Below are positions 15,990 to 26,224 of a stretch of 64,000 nt of DNA, piece by piece; the first letter of the stretch is position 1, and every line of letters begins with the position of its first letter. The notes beneath the pieces are model-generated. The model saw only the letters and a list, made by a program, of their open reading frames with translations. It made no database searches and was not told the DNA's origin. Origin of the DNA: Rhizobiaceae bacterium (GTDB lineage: Bacteria; Pseudomonadota; Alphaproteobacteria; Rhizobiales; Rhizobiaceae); assembly GCA_019635795.1 (NCBI GenBank), contig JAHBYV010000011.1, positions 1 through 64,000 of the forward strand, read 5' to 3'. The translations under genes were made by a program, and so were the position numbers.

Positions 15990-17188
15990 GCCGCAAGCTT
16001 CGACCGCTCTTGCAGTGCTTCGCTGGGTGGTGCCGCATCTGCAACGCCCATTTCCGCCAGTGATTGCCGCGCAGCTTCAACAACGCGACGCATCACATGC
16101 TCATCCATGCGGCCGATGCAGCCAATGCGGAAGGAATCCACCACGGTCAGCTTGCCGGGGTAGATGATGAAGCCCTTGTCTTTCATTAGTTCGTAGAAGC
16201 GGTCGAAGACGAAATTCTTGTCGGCCGGACAGAAGAAGGTAACGATAATCGGCGACAGCCAGCTATTGGCGAGAAGTGTTTCAAAGCCGAGCCCACGCAT
16301 TCCTTCGACCATGACATCGCGATTGCGGGCATAGCGCGCGCCGCGGCCTGCAACGCCGCCTTCGGCCTCATGCATTTTCAATGCCTCGATGAAGGCGGCA
16401 ACGACGTGGGTCGGTGGGGTAAAGCGCCACTGTCCGGTTTTCTCCATCGCTGCCCACTGCGCGTGGACATCCAGCGAAAGCGAGTGGCTGTTGCCTTTCG
16501 CGGATTCAAGCTCGGCCTTTTTCGCAATCACGAAGCCGAAGCCCGGCACACCTTCGATGCACTTGTTAGCTGAAGAAACCATCGCCTCATAGCGTATCTG
16601 GTTTACCTCAAGCGGCACCGCGCCAAATGCGCTCATGGAATCGATCAGCAGCTTTCGGCCATGCGCGTAGGTCGCCTCCGAAATCTCAGCTACCGGGTTA
16701 AGAATGCCTGAGCTTGTCTCGCAATGTATGGCGAGAACATGCGTGATTGACGGATCGGCTTCGAGCGCGGCTGCGACTTCCGCGCCACGCGGGGGAAGGT
16801 AATCGCCCTTGTCGATAAGGGTATAGGCCCGGCCAAGGTACTGCATCGTTTGCGCTGCCCGCAGTCCGTAAGCGCCATTGGCCAGCACCAGAACCTTGCC
16901 ATTCTTTGGCACGAAACTTCCAAGCATGGCTTCAACGCAGAACGAACCCGAACCCTGCATTGGCACACAGTCGAACTCGCCTTTTGTATCGCCGATAAGC
17001 GCCAGCAGGCGGCGACGCAGATCAGCCGTCATGGCGCGGAAATCTGCGTCCCAGGAACCCCAGTCGCGAAGCATTGCCTGCTTTACGGAATAGGCGGTGG
17101 TCAGTGGTCCGGGTGTGAGCAGGTAGGGCTCGCCCATCACGGGCGCTTCGAAGATGCCTGCACCGGCAACGGTGGTTTGGACGCCCAT
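15986..17188 (-). CDS. phnW: 2-aminoethylphosphonate--pyruvate aminotransferase
   Basis: PLP enzyme (class V fold) of 400 residues that converts AEP and pyruvate to phosphonoacetaldehyde and L-alanine. Family signatures: YLLTPGPLTTAYSVKQAMLRDWGSWD at the start of the core, MQGSGSFCVEAML, AIHCETSSGILNP, LLIDSMSAFGAVP with the PLP-binding Asp, and SANKCIEGVPGFGF with the Schiff-base lysine. AGGAGG stands 6 bases before the ATG. The gene is divergent from the LysR regulator and heads an operon with the FAD oxidase. It carries about 20 extra N-terminal residues relative to the conserved core. Confidence 0.93.
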   Translation of the reverse strand: MGVQTTVAGAGIFEAPVMGEPYLLTPGPLTTAYSVKQAMLRDWGSWDADFRAMTADLRRRLLALIGDTKGEFDCVPMQGSGSFCVEAMLGSFVPKNGKVLVLANGAYGLRAAQTMQYLGRAYTLIDKGDYLPPRGAEVAAALEADPSITHVLAIHCETSSGILNPVAEISEATYAHGRKLLIDSMSAFGAVPLEVNQIRYEAMVSSANKCIEGVPGFGFVIAKKAELESAKGNSHSLSLDVHAQWAAMEKTGQWRFTPPTHVVAAFIEALKMHEAEGGVAGRGARYARNRDVMVEGMRGLGFETLLANSWLSPIIVTFFCPADKNFVFDRFYELMKDKGFIIYPGKLTVVDSFRIGCIGRMDEHVMRRVVEAARQSLAEMGVADAAPPSEALQERSKLAA

Positions 17189-17220
17189 GCGAATCCTCCT
17201 GAAAGTTTGTCAGGCAATTC

Positions 17221-17258
17221 ATAGGGTGCAGTTGACCTATCTGGAAAATCGTTATTTT
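17221..17258. promoter_or_regulatory. Candidate LysR operator between phnW and the regulator gene
   Basis: Holds ATAGG-N10-CCTAT (17221-17240) and AAATCGTTATT (17246-17256). Both elements recur upstream of phnA (ATAGG-N5-CCTAT at 21030-21044; AAATCGTTATT at 21006-21016). Position in the divergent phnW/regulator gap fits an autoregulated LysR target. Confidence 0.5.
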
Positions 17259-17298
17259 GTATCCATCAATAAGTCCTGCATATGAATTGGAGAGCGTC

Positions 17299-18168
17299 AT
17301 GCGCTATGTTCAGCTTCGAGCTTTCCATTATGTCGCCATATGCGGTGGCTTTTCGCGCGCGGCGGATGCCTTGTTCCTTACACAGCCTGCAATTTCCGAT
17401 CAGGTGCGAAAGCTTGAGGAAGAATATGATGTGCTCTTGTTCAACCGGCACAAAAAGCAGGTGAACCTTACACGACAGGGAGAGCGCCTGCTTGAAATCA
17501 CCCGACGCATGTTCGACACGGAGCAGCAGGCGCATGACCTGTTGTCTGAATCGCGCGCGTTGCGTTCGGGCACGCTGCGCATTGTGGCGGACGCTGCCCA
17601 CCATCTTTTAAAGATATTGGCGGACTTTCGCGCAAAGTATCCCGGTATTCGGGTTACGCTTCGCACCGGCAACACGCAGACGGTGATTGCCAGCCTCTAT
17701 GCCTATGAAGCCGATATTGGTGTGCTTGGCGAAATACCCCAAGGGCGGGAGTTCGATATTCTGAAGTTGAATTCTTCGCCCGTTATCGCCTTTGTGATGA
17801 AAGACCATGAGCTGGCCAGGCACAAGAAAATGACACTTGAAAAACTGGCCGCCCATCCTCTCGTCATGCGCGAGCGGGGGTCAAAAACGCGCTACAAGCT
17901 TGAGACACTGGCGACGATGCGCAATGTCGAACTCAAGCCGACTATTGAGGCCGAAGGGCGCGAAGCCGTGCGTGAAATCGTGGCGTCGGGTGCCGGGGTC
18001 GGGTTCGTGTCGCGCGCAGAATTCGGCTCTGACGCGCGGCTGGTTCCTATCGAGATCGATGCGCCGGAAATGTTGATGGACGAGGCTTTGATCTGCCTGA
18101 AGGAACGCTCCTCAGGCAAGTTGGTCAAGGCATTCTGGGAGATGGCGCTCTCATCAGTCGAGGATTGA
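17299..18168 (+). CDS. phnR: LysR-type regulator of aminoethylphosphonate catabolism
   Basis: A 289-residue LysR protein: N-terminal winged HTH (RYVQLRAFHYVAICGGFSRAADALFLTQPAISDQVRKLE) and a C-terminal periplasmic-binding-like effector domain. The ATG at 17299 has GGAGAG just upstream and places the HTH at the very N-terminus; the frame extends 14 residues further. The gene is divergent from phnW and convergent with phnY, inside the phn locus, so it is the obvious activator, probably responding to AEP. The symbol phnR is by position and analogy. Confidence 0.85.
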   Translation: MRYVQLRAFHYVAICGGFSRAADALFLTQPAISDQVRKLEEEYDVLLFNRHKKQVNLTRQGERLLEITRRMFDTEQQAHDLLSESRALRSGTLRIVADAAHHLLKILADFRAKYPGIRVTLRTGNTQTVIASLYAYEADIGVLGEIPQGREFDILKLNSSPVIAFVMKDHELARHKKMTLEKLAAHPLVMRERGSKTRYKLETLATMRNVELKPTIEAEGREAVREIVASGAGVGFVSRAEFGSDARLVPIEIDAPEMLMDEALICLKERSSGKLVKAFWEMALSSVED

Positions 18169-18203
18169 ATCGAGACCGGTTCAATCCTCAACAGACTGAG
18201 ACC

Positions 18204-19658
18204 TTACCACGGCAGCGAGAAGGTCTTTACATTGGTGAAGGACTTCATCGCCTCGATGACGCCTTCCTTGTATCCATTGCCCGAATCCTTGATGCCGCCA
18301 AACGGGCTCATCTCGATCCGGTATCCGGGGACTTCCCAAATATTGACCGTGCCGACCTTTAAACCGGCTATGTATTTTTGCATTCGCCGGAAATCATTCG
18401 TGCATACGCCGGACGACAAACCAAACGCGGTCGAGTTGGAAAGCGCGATAAGCTCATCGTCATTATCCGGCGCGCGCACGATAGGCACGATGGGGCCGAA
18501 GGTTTCCTCCATGACGAGTTCAGAAGTGTGCGGCACGCGATCAACGACGATCGGCGGCAACAGCGCACCCTTGCGGCCGGGATCGTAAAGCACTTCCGCG
18601 CCCTCATCCGCCGCCATGTAGACGCGCTTTTCAAAAAGCGCTGCGGCCCGCTCATGAACCACGGTTCCAAGATCGGTCGAACGGTCCATCGGGTCGCCAA
18701 ACCTGATTTTCTTCGCTCGCTCCAGAACCAGCGGCACGAAGCGGTCGGCAATGCTCTCCTGAACGAGGATGCGCTTGACTGCCGTGCAGCGCTGGCCCGA
18801 ATTCTTTGTCGCGCCCGCAACGGCGAGGTCTGCCGCTTTGGCGAGATCGTCGTCAGACAGATCGTTGAGAATTATGAGCGGATCATTGCCGCCCAGCTCA
18901 AGAACCTGCCGCTTGTATCCGGCTTTCGACGCAATCATCTTGCCGACGGGAACGCCGCCGGTGAAGGTGATCAGATCGATATTCGGATTGGTTATCATCT
19001 CGTCGCCAATGTCTTTCGGCCAGCCGGTTACGACTGACAACATTTGCGGCGGCAACCCTGCCTCATACAGAATATCGGCCAGTATCAACGCCGTCATCGG
19101 CGTCAGTTCGGTTGGCTTGACCACGACGCAATTGTTGGTAGCGATTGCCGGCGCGATCTTGTGCGACACCATGTTCAGCGGATGGTTGAAGGGGGTGATG
19201 GCCGAAATTGCACCAATCAGCGGTTCGCGCGTGGTGAAGATTTTGCGCTGCTTTCCGTGCGGGGTGAGGTCGCAGGAGAATATCTCGCCATCGTCCTTCA
19301 GGCACAATTGGCCGGAGAGGGTGAACACGTCGAAAGCGCGGCCAACTTCGTAGAGCGAATCCTGCTTGGAAATGCCGAGCTCGGAGGTCACCAGATCGGA
19401 AATTTCTTCCTTTCGATCATTGAGCAGTTCAGCCGTTTTCAGCAGGATTTTCTGCCGGTCGTAACGTGTGAGTTTCGGCGTGTAGTTTGCCGCTATTTCA
19501 AAGGCTTTGCGGGCATGTTGGGCGTTGCCTGCGGGAACCGTACCAACAACAGCGTCCGTATATGGGTAGCGCACTTCAAGCTTTTCATCCGCATCCACCA
19601 TTTGCCCGGCAATGCGCATCGGCTCGTGGCGCACCTTAAGCTGTTCAGGCTTGTTCAT
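18204..19658 (-). CDS. phnY: Phosphonoacetaldehyde dehydrogenase
   Basis: A 484-residue NAD-dependent aldehyde dehydrogenase that oxidises phosphonoacetaldehyde to phosphonoacetate. Visible motifs: cofactor loop [33 protein letters not shown], the general-base strand [13 protein letters not shown] and the catalytic cysteine in [22 protein letters not shown] is also present. A GGAGG site precedes the ATG. It lies 11 bases after the phosphonoacetate hydrolase gene, forming a phnA-phnY operon on the minus strand. The phn context distinguishes it from general ALDHs. Confidence 0.88.
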   Translation of the reverse strand: MNKPEQLKVRHEPMRIAGQMVDADEKLEVRYPYTDAVVGTVPAGNAQHARKAFEIAANYTPKLTRYDRQKILLKTAELLNDRKEEISDLVTSELGISKQDSLYEVGRAFDVFTLSGQLCLKDDGEIFSCDLTPHGKQRKIFTTREPLIGAISAITPFNHPLNMVSHKIAPAIATNNCVVVKPTELTPMTALILADILYEAGLPPQMLSVVTGWPKDIGDEMITNPNIDLITFTGGVPVGKMIASKAGYKRQVLELGGNDPLIILNDLSDDDLAKAADLAVAGATKNSGQRCTAVKRILVQESIADRFVPLVLERAKKIRFGDPMDRSTDLGTVVHERAAALFEKRVYMAADEGAEVLYDPGRKGALLPPIVVDRVPHTSELVMEETFGPIVPIVRAPDNDDELIALSNSTAFGLSSGVCTNDFRRMQKYIAGLKVGTVNIWEVPGYRIEMSPFGGIKDSGNGYKEGVIEAMKSFTNVKTFSLPW

Positions 19659-19669
19659 GCCCCGCCTCC

Positions 19670-20926
19670 CTATGCTTGCGCGGCGGCTGTTACCGCATAC
19701 AGGAATGCGTCGAAGTTTCTCAGGTCAGGCGCGTCCGGCAGGTCCGGCAGCACGCGATTGACGATGAAAGGCACCGCTTGTTCGGTCAGGCCGCCATGCG
19801 AGCGCAGCGGCTCGTTCAGCGCTGCGAGATTGTGCCTGCTTTCCGAAGTGCCGATTGTCTTGTTTTCGCCGGAGATCATGATGATGTCGCCAACGCGATC
19901 TTCCGGCAATTCGAAGCGCTTGCAGCCTTCTTCCCGGCCCACCACAAGCGTGATGCCCTCGATCTCGCGCAGCTTTCCCATGATTGCTTCGCGGTCCGCG
20001 CCCTTGGGTAGATAGGCTGTGGCAAATGAGCCAAGCGCACCGTGATGAACCACATAAGGGTCGGTGATCGGCAGGATAACGCGGGCGGTATCCTTGCCTA
20101 GCCACTCATCCATCAGATCCTGAACATAAACGACATTTGGTGAACCATCGGCATGGTGCTTCGGCTTCATGCCGTGATCTGCTGTCACGACAATCGCTGC
20201 TCCCAGCGCATCGAGTTCGGTCAGGTATCTGTCGAACATTTCGTAGAAGTCATTCGCTTCCTTCACGCCCGGCGCATATTTGTGCTGAACGTAATCGGTC
20301 GTCGTCAGATACATAACGTCCGGCCGCCACTCCTTGAGAAGCTTTACGCCTGCCGCAAATACGAATTCTGACAGTTCCGCCGAGTAAACATCCGGCACCG
20401 GGCGACCCAGCCATTTTGAAGCGTTGTCGATTCCGTGTTCTGCCTTTGTGGTGGTGTCTGATCTTTCTGACGAAAAGCAGATTGCCCGGTCTTCGTCGAA
20501 CTTCAGGCCGTGGCCGAGCAGGGCGCGCAGCTTGTCCTTGGCAGTGACAACGGCAACCTTTGCACCCGCATCATAAAAACCATGGAAGATGGTTGGGGCA
20601 CGCAGGAACTTCGGGTCATTCATCATGACCTCTTCCCCGGTTTCGGGGTTGTAAAGGTAGTTGCCGCAAATGCCGTGCACTGCGGGCGGGCGACCAGTGG
20701 CAATCGAGAGGTTGTTCGGATTGGTGAAGCTCGGGATCACGGAATGGGCCGTGCGCACGGTTCCCTTGGTCCTGATCCGCTCCAGCGTCGGCATGAGGCC
20801 GTCCTTTATCGCTTCATCGAGATAGGCCGGTTCGCAACCGTCAAGGCAGATCGCTATGGCAGGCACGCGCGGCCACGGATATTTGCGGCCATTGACCTCG
20901 ACGGCGACAGGGGACATCTGGTTCAT
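19670..20926 (-). CDS. phnA: Phosphonoacetate hydrolase
   Basis: A 418-residue member of the alkaline phosphatase superfamily that cleaves the C-P bond of phosphonoacetate to acetate and phosphate with two zinc ions. Metal-site motifs are seen in order: [14 protein letters not shown] near the N-terminus, the nucleophile region [12 protein letters not shown] (Thr), [28 protein letters not shown] and a late SHGGLTEQ histidine. Length fits characterised PhnA enzymes. AGGGAAG lies before the ATG. It is the last step of the AEP-phosphonoacetaldehyde-phosphonoacetate route, which unlike the phosphonatase route uses no PhnX; no phnX is in the window. Confidence 0.92.
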   Translation of the reverse strand: MNQMSPVAVEVNGRKYPWPRVPAIAICLDGCEPAYLDEAIKDGLMPTLERIRTKGTVRTAHSVIPSFTNPNNLSIATGRPPAVHGICGNYLYNPETGEEVMMNDPKFLRAPTIFHGFYDAGAKVAVVTAKDKLRALLGHGLKFDEDRAICFSSERSDTTTKAEHGIDNASKWLGRPVPDVYSAELSEFVFAAGVKLLKEWRPDVMYLTTTDYVQHKYAPGVKEANDFYEMFDRYLTELDALGAAIVVTADHGMKPKHHADGSPNVVYVQDLMDEWLGKDTARVILPITDPYVVHHGALGSFATAYLPKGADREAIMGKLREIEGITLVVGREEGCKRFELPEDRVGDIIMISGENKTIGTSESRHNLAALNEPLRSHGGLTEQAVPFIVNRVLPDLPDAPDLRNFDAFLYAVTAAAQA

Positions 20927-21005
20927 GAAATTCTTCCCTTCCTGCAGGCTCGCGCGGGATGCCGCTGATTACCGCGATCTTGTGGACGAGGCTGATGTAT
21001 TTGCC

Positions 21006-21046
21006 AAATCGTTATTCTTTATTGTTACCATAGGTAGAACCTATGG
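21006..21046 (-). promoter_or_regulatory. Candidate PhnR operator upstream of phnA
   Basis: AAATCGTTATT (21006-21016) equals the element in front of phnW. The perfect inverted repeat CCATAGGT-AGA-ACCTATGG (21028-21046) shares its ATAGG/CCTAT half-sites with the phnW region. Located 80-120 bases upstream of the phnA start. Confidence 0.5.
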
Positions 21047-21068
21047 ATTGAGGTTTTTAGCAGATTGG

Positions 21069-21097
21069 TTGACTTTGAGCGGTCAGCACGCTAAATG
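21069..21097 (+). promoter_or_regulatory. rplU: Probable sigma-70-type promoter for rplU-rpmA
   Basis: TTGACT (21069-21074), a 17-base spacer and TAAATG (21092-21097), upstream of a 130-base leader that contains a strong hairpin. Confidence 0.4.
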
Positions 21098-21107
21098 CGC
21101 CCTACTT

Positions 21108-21135
21108 CCGGCGTGGAGTCTCATCTCCGCGCCGG
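21108..21135 (+). promoter_or_regulatory. Leader hairpin upstream of rplU
   Basis: CCGGCGTGGAG-TCTCAT-CTCCGCGCCGG forms an 11-bp stem with one G-U pair, 90 bases before the rplU start. No T-run follows directly, so it is more likely a leader structure for autoregulation than a terminator. Function inferred. Confidence 0.45.
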
Positions 21136-21225
21136 TTGTGCTTTGAACCCGAAACAGACTGAAAAAAAAGACGACGAAGCGGCCTTTCTGGCTGTTTACG
21201 CCGGAAGAACAGCGAAAGGCAAAAA

Positions 21226-21654
21226 ATGTTCGCAGTCATTAAAACGGGCGGCAAGCAGTATCGCATCGCCGCCAACGACCTTCTGAAGGTCGAGAAACTC
21301 GCCGGTAATGTCGGCGACACAGTAGAATTCGGCCAGGTCCTGGCATTCGGCGAAGGTGAAAGCGTCACGATTGGCGCTCCGTTCGTCGAGGGTGCGACAG
21401 TGGTTGGTGAAGTGGTGGAGCAGGGCAAGGCCCGCACCGTCATCGCGTTCAAGAAGCGCCGCCGCCAGAACTCGCGCCGCAAGATCGGCCATCGCCAGCT
21501 TTTGACCACCGTCAAGATCACCGAGATCCTGACGGGCGGCGCAAAGCCAGCGAAGAAGGCAAAGGCTGAAGTTGCTCCGGCTGCGGAAGCAGAGGAAAAG
21601 TCCGCCAGGAAGGCAGCGCCGAAGAAGGCTGCTGCTGACAAAGACGCTGAATAA
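21226..21654 (+). CDS. rplU: 50S ribosomal protein L21
   Basis: A 142-residue L21 starting [25 protein letters not shown], with the conserved [16 protein letters not shown]-binding segment at about residue 75-90. The last 40 residues are a Lys/Ala/Glu-rich tail ([16 protein letters not shown]) absent from the roughly 103-residue E. coli protein; such tails are common in alphaproteobacteria. It binds 23S rRNA domain I in the large subunit. The gene is followed 20 bases later by rpmA, with an AAGGAG site between. Confidence 0.97.
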   Translation: MFAVIKTGGKQYRIAANDLLKVEKLAGNVGDTVEFGQVLAFGEGESVTIGAPFVEGATVVGEVVEQGKARTVIAFKKRRRQNSRRKIGHRQLLTTVKITEILTGGAKPAKKAKAEVAPAAEAEEKSARKAAPKKAAADKDAE

Positions 21655-21674
21655 GAGACTGAAGGAGAACCAAA

Positions 21675-21944
21675 ATGGCACATAAGAAAGCTGGCGGTTC
21701 GTCGCGTAACGGTCGCGATTCAGAATCCAAGCGCCTTGGCGTGAAGAAGTTCGGCAGCGAAGCAGTCGTTGCCGGCAACATCATTATTCGTCAACGCGGA
21801 ACCAAGTGGCATCCCGGCACCAATGTCGGCATGGGCAAGGACCATACGCTTTTTGCGCTCGAAGCAGGCGTTGTGGCCTTCAATAAAAAAGCCAATGGCC
21901 GAACCTACGTGTCGGTAAACCCGATGCCTAAGGCCGCAGAGTAG
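21675..21944 (+). CDS. rpmA: 50S ribosomal protein L27
   Basis: An 89-residue L27 with the near-invariant N-terminus [20 protein letters not shown] whose residues reach the peptidyl-transferase centre, then [26 protein letters not shown]. There is no Firmicutes-type cleaved extension. AAGGAG lies 8 bases before the ATG. It is the second gene of the rplU-rpmA operon, which ends at a strong hairpin about 70 bases downstream. Confidence 0.98.
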   Translation: MAHKKAGGSSRNGRDSESKRLGVKKFGSEAVVAGNIIIRQRGTKWHPGTNVGMGKDHTLFALEAGVVAFNKKANGRTYVSVNPMPKAAE

Positions 21945-22014
21945 CCGGTTCTGCACCAAAACACCGGCGCCCCATCTCGGGAACCGGTGTCTGGCTAAAC
22001 CAGGAAATGGATCA

Positions 22015-22047
22015 GGGGAGATGGGTCGCCGCCCAACTCCCCTTTTT
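22015..22047 (+). terminator. Rho-independent terminator after rpmA
   Basis: GGGGAG-A-TGGG-TCGCCG-CCCA-A-CTCCCC stem with one A-A mismatch, followed by TTTTT. A second, weaker repeat (ACACCGG/CCGGTGT) lies just before it at about 21961-21990. Confidence 0.85.
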
Positions 22048-22067
22048 CTTTGCCTGGAGGAAATGAC

Positions 22068-22655
22068 ATGGTTGCCGAGAAGGAAGACCTCGACGACGAG
22101 AGTTACACGATCAATGCGCCGGTTTTATTGACCGAGCGGCTTCTGTTGCGTCGCCCGCATATCGATGATGTTGAAGATCTCGTGCGCCTTGCCGACAATC
22201 GCCGTATTGCCGAGATGCTTGCGCGGGTCCCGCATCCCTACACAGAGAACGATGCGCGCTCCTTCCTCGCAATCACCAGCAACAATGTGGGCGGCGGCGC
22301 AACCTATGCGCTTACGCTGGCAGAGACCGGTGCGTTCATCGGTACGGCCGGGCTTGTTTCCCGAAATCAGGGGCTCGAACTCGGCTACTGGATTGGCGAA
22401 CCGTATTGGGGCAAGGGCTATGCCACCGAGGCGGCGCACGCGCTTGTCGATCTGGCTTTCCGCGCAACTCAAACCAACACCGTTCATGCGGCCTGCCGCG
22501 TGATCAATCCGACATCTCGCCGGGTGATCCACAAGTGCGGGTTCCAGTATGCCGGACAGGGGATGCTGGATTCGGTTGTTGCGGGCAAGGTTCCGGTTGA
22601 GCGTTACAGGCTGGATCGCAAGACGTGGGTCAGCCTGCGCACATGGCGCAACTGA
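22068..22655 (+). CDS. GNAT-family N-acetyltransferase (RimJ/RimL type)
   Basis: A 195-residue GNAT of the Acetyltransf_3 group, which acetylates N-terminal amines or small molecules using acetyl-CoA. It shows LLTERLLLRRPHIDDVEDLVRLADN at the start, LGYWIGEPYWGKGYATEAAHAL with the acetyl-CoA pyrophosphate loop (Q/RxxGxG/A variant GKGYAT), and ACRVINPTSRRVIHKCGFQYAG. GGAGG at 22056 precedes the ATG at 22068. It often sits between rpmA and obgE in this bacterial group. Substrate unknown. Confidence 0.88.
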   Translation: MVAEKEDLDDESYTINAPVLLTERLLLRRPHIDDVEDLVRLADNRRIAEMLARVPHPYTENDARSFLAITSNNVGGGATYALTLAETGAFIGTAGLVSRNQGLELGYWIGEPYWGKGYATEAAHALVDLAFRATQTNTVHAACRVINPTSRRVIHKCGFQYAGQGMLDSVVAGKVPVERYRLDRKTWVSLRTWRN

Positions 22656-23157
22656 GGGTGGCCTACAAAGTGGGCCGCCATTGGCAACCCAGAGAAAGAA
22701 GGCGCACCGGCATCGTGCTTGCTGGACATTGCTGCCTGCGCGCCTTCTTCCCTATCCAGGTTCATTGCATTGAAGCTATGAACCCGGTGTTGCCCCGCCA
22801 AGAGAAGAGCCTGCATTCATGAAGTTTTTGACTGGATCTGACTTTCACGACGCGAACTCCCCATTTGCAAAAACGGCCACCGAGAGGGTTTCCCTCTGGT
22901 GACCGGGGTGATCGTAAGCCGCACTACAACGGCTGCCGCTGCCTTTAAGCGCGAACGCTCTGGACAAACAGGGGCCACCCCGGCCTAAAGAGGCGAGGAG
23001 ATGCCGCTCCGGTAATTTCAATACCGGGTAGTAAGAGGCTACGATACCCCGAAATCGACCTGCGGGCCGATTCTGTGGAAGACCGTATATAATCGTATTC
23101 TAAAATAAAAGTGGTTGCGAAAGATATATGACCACCCGCCTGCCGTGCGTATCGCAC
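22656..23157. other. 502-base gene-free stretch rich in potential RNA structure
   Basis: No credible protein frame on either strand. It contains several strong inverted repeats: AAGAAGGCGC (22697-22706) with GCGCCTTCTT (22740-22749) around a loop of 33 bases, the bulged CACCGAGAGGG/CCCTCTGGTG near 22880-22900, CCGGTA-N7-TACCGG near 23010-23030 and a CCCC/GGGG-rich block around 22970. I compared it by eye with tmRNA, RNase P RNA, SRP RNA and 6S RNA and could not match any. It may hold an unnamed small RNA or long untranslated region. Confidence 0.35.
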
Positions 23158-24027
23158 TCACCCCAATTCAACCCACACGGGCAGATGGTCCGAGCCAACA
23201 GCCTGCCGGTCTACGCGGTAAGATTTGAGCCGGTCAGCAAGAGTGGCGCTGGTGAATACATAGTCGAGGCGTTTCATGCGCGTTGCATCTTTCGGGTCGT
23301 GCGGATCAACCCATGTCACGGGATGGTGTTGCACGGCATTCAGATGCAAGGCGGCATCAACGGCATGACAGGCATTGAGCGTATATCCGAAAACAGTGTC
23401 GGGCCTGCCGCACAGCGCGGCGTGTTCGCTCGTTTCAGGCAGCATGTTGAAATCGCCCATCAGGATAAACTCTTCCGGGTAGGGCGGCTCAGGCAAGCCA
23501 TATTCCGCAAGGCCCGTCAGGCCGCCACCCTCGGCGGGATAGTTGAAAACGCGGTCCTTGAGAAAGCGGATTTGGGCAAGGCGTTCGTCGGGGCTTCGAT
23601 GATCGAGATGAGTCGAATAGAAACGGATATGGCCGATTGGTGTTTCGATAAGCGCCTCAAGCGCGCCGCGCTGAAAACTCGCGTAGTGAAAAGTGCGCGT
23701 GCGCGGCAGAAGCAGATTGCGCGACATCAGTATGGGGCTGCGCGAAAGGATCATGTTGCCAAACTGGAAGGTGATCGTTTCTGCCTTGCCATGCTCGACG
23801 CGCGAACCCATGTTGGCTTCAAAGTTAGGTCCGTAAACCGTGAAATATTGCGGCAGCGCATCCTTGATTGCGGCCACCATATCATGTCCGCCATTTCCTG
23901 GGTTATTGCGCGTAACTTCCTGAAGGCAAATCACGTCCGCGCCGCTTATGGCGTCGATAATTCGGCCCAGATCATATTGAAAATCCAGTCCGATTCCGTA
24001 CTGGATGTTATAAGAAACGCACTTCAT
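23158..24027 (-). CDS. Endonuclease/exonuclease/phosphatase-family protein
   Basis: A 289-residue EEP-fold metal-dependent hydrolase (DNase I-like family, which includes nucleases and phosphodiesterases). Motifs: SYNIQYG with the first catalytic Asn, CLQEVTRN (metal-binding Glu), HLDHRSPDERLAQ, ILMGDFNMLPET (Asp/Asn pair) and a C-terminal GSDHLPVWVEL (Asp-His). All catalytic positions look intact. The start at 24027 (MKCVSYNIQYG) is typical; the frame extends 18 residues further. No signal peptide. It is divergent from obgE with only about 70 bases between them. Substrate unknown. Confidence 0.85.
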   Translation of the reverse strand: MKCVSYNIQYGIGLDFQYDLGRIIDAISGADVICLQEVTRNNPGNGGHDMVAAIKDALPQYFTVYGPNFEANMGSRVEHGKAETITFQFGNMILSRSPILMSRNLLLPRTRTFHYASFQRGALEALIETPIGHIRFYSTHLDHRSPDERLAQIRFLKDRVFNYPAEGGGLTGLAEYGLPEPPYPEEFILMGDFNMLPETSEHAALCGRPDTVFGYTLNACHAVDAALHLNAVQHHPVTWVDPHDPKDATRMKRLDYVFTSATLADRLKSYRVDRQAVGSDHLPVWVELG

Positions 24028-24065
24028 GGATGCTTGCCCTCGCGCTTTTGCCCATCCTGCGATAG

Positions 24066-25096
<1,031 letters not shown>

Positions 25097-25097
<1 letters not shown>

Positions 25098-26221
25098 TGC
25101 AGTCGCTCAAGAAATATAGAAGGATCACCGTCAAGATTGGATCGGCGCTGTTGGTTGACCGCTCTACCGGCTTGAAGCGGGAATGGCTGGCGTCGTTGGT
25201 GGAAGACATCGCCGCTCTTTCGGCGCGTGGCACGGAAGTGCTGGTCGTCTCTTCAGGGGCAATTGCGCTGGGCCGCACAATTCTTGGGCTCAAAGGCAAG
25301 GCACTCAAGCTTGAGGAAAGCCAGGCTGCGGCGGCTGTGGGGCAGATCGAGCTTGCAGGCGCGTGGTCGAATGAGTTGGCCCGGCGGGGGCTGAAATCCG
25401 GCCAGATCCTGCTGACGCTGGGTGATACGGAAGAGCGCCGCCGTTACCTAAATGCCCGCGCTACGATTTCAACGCTCCTCAAAATGAAGGCAGTTCCCGT
25501 CATAAACGAAAACGACACGGTTGCGACGTCGGAGATTCGCTATGGCGATAATGATCGTCTGGCGGCCCGCGTCGCGACAATGATGGGCGCGGATTTGCTA
25601 ATCCTCCTGTCGGATATTGACGGGCTTTACACGGCCCCGCCTGCAAAAGACCCGAACGCGGAATTTCTGCCCGTGGTGGAGCGCATTACCCCTGAAATCG
25701 AAGCGATGGCGGGCGCTGCTGCCTCTGAGTTGTCGCGCGGGGGAATGCGCACGAAGCTGGATGCGGGCAAGATCGCAAATGCTGCCGGAGCGGCCATGAT
25801 AATTACCGCCGGTACGCGGCTTTCGCCTTTGCTGGCAATCGAGCGGGGCGAGCGCTGCACCGTCTTCAAACCAAGCGGCAACCCGGTGAAAGGCTTCAAA
25901 ACCTGGATTGCAGGAAATCTGGAACCCGCAGGCAGGCTCGTGGTCGATGCCGGTGCTATAACGGCATTGAATGCGGGCAAATCCTTGCTTCCGGCGGGCG
26001 TTCGCACCGTTGAGGGAAATTTTTCCCGTGGCGATACGGTTGCAATCGTAGATGTCGAAAATCTCGAAGTTGCGCGCGGGCTGGTTGCGTATGATGCCGC
26101 TGACGCGGTAAGAATTGCCGGTTGCAAGACGGCGGAAATAGTGACGGTTCTGGGCTATGAGGCTCGCGCGGCAATGGTCCATCGCGATGATCTCGTGATG
26201 AGCCACACAAGGGAAGGGTAA
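25097..26221 (+). CDS. proB: Glutamate 5-kinase
   Basis: A 374-residue enzyme of proline synthesis that phosphorylates glutamate with ATP. The amino-acid kinase domain (about 1-255) shows [48 protein letters not shown] and [10 protein letters not shown]; a C-terminal PUA domain (about 275-355) follows. Gene order obgE-proB-proA with a 1-base overlap and then a 3-base gap indicates one transcript; the product passes to ProA next door. Confidence 0.97.
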
Positions 26222-26224
26222 GCC

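Noticed and set aside
22656-23157. Gap as tmRNA, RNase P RNA, SRP RNA or 6S RNA
   Set aside because: None of the conserved cores (tag codons, P4 elements, SRP tetraloop, 6S bubble) could be found by eye on either strand.
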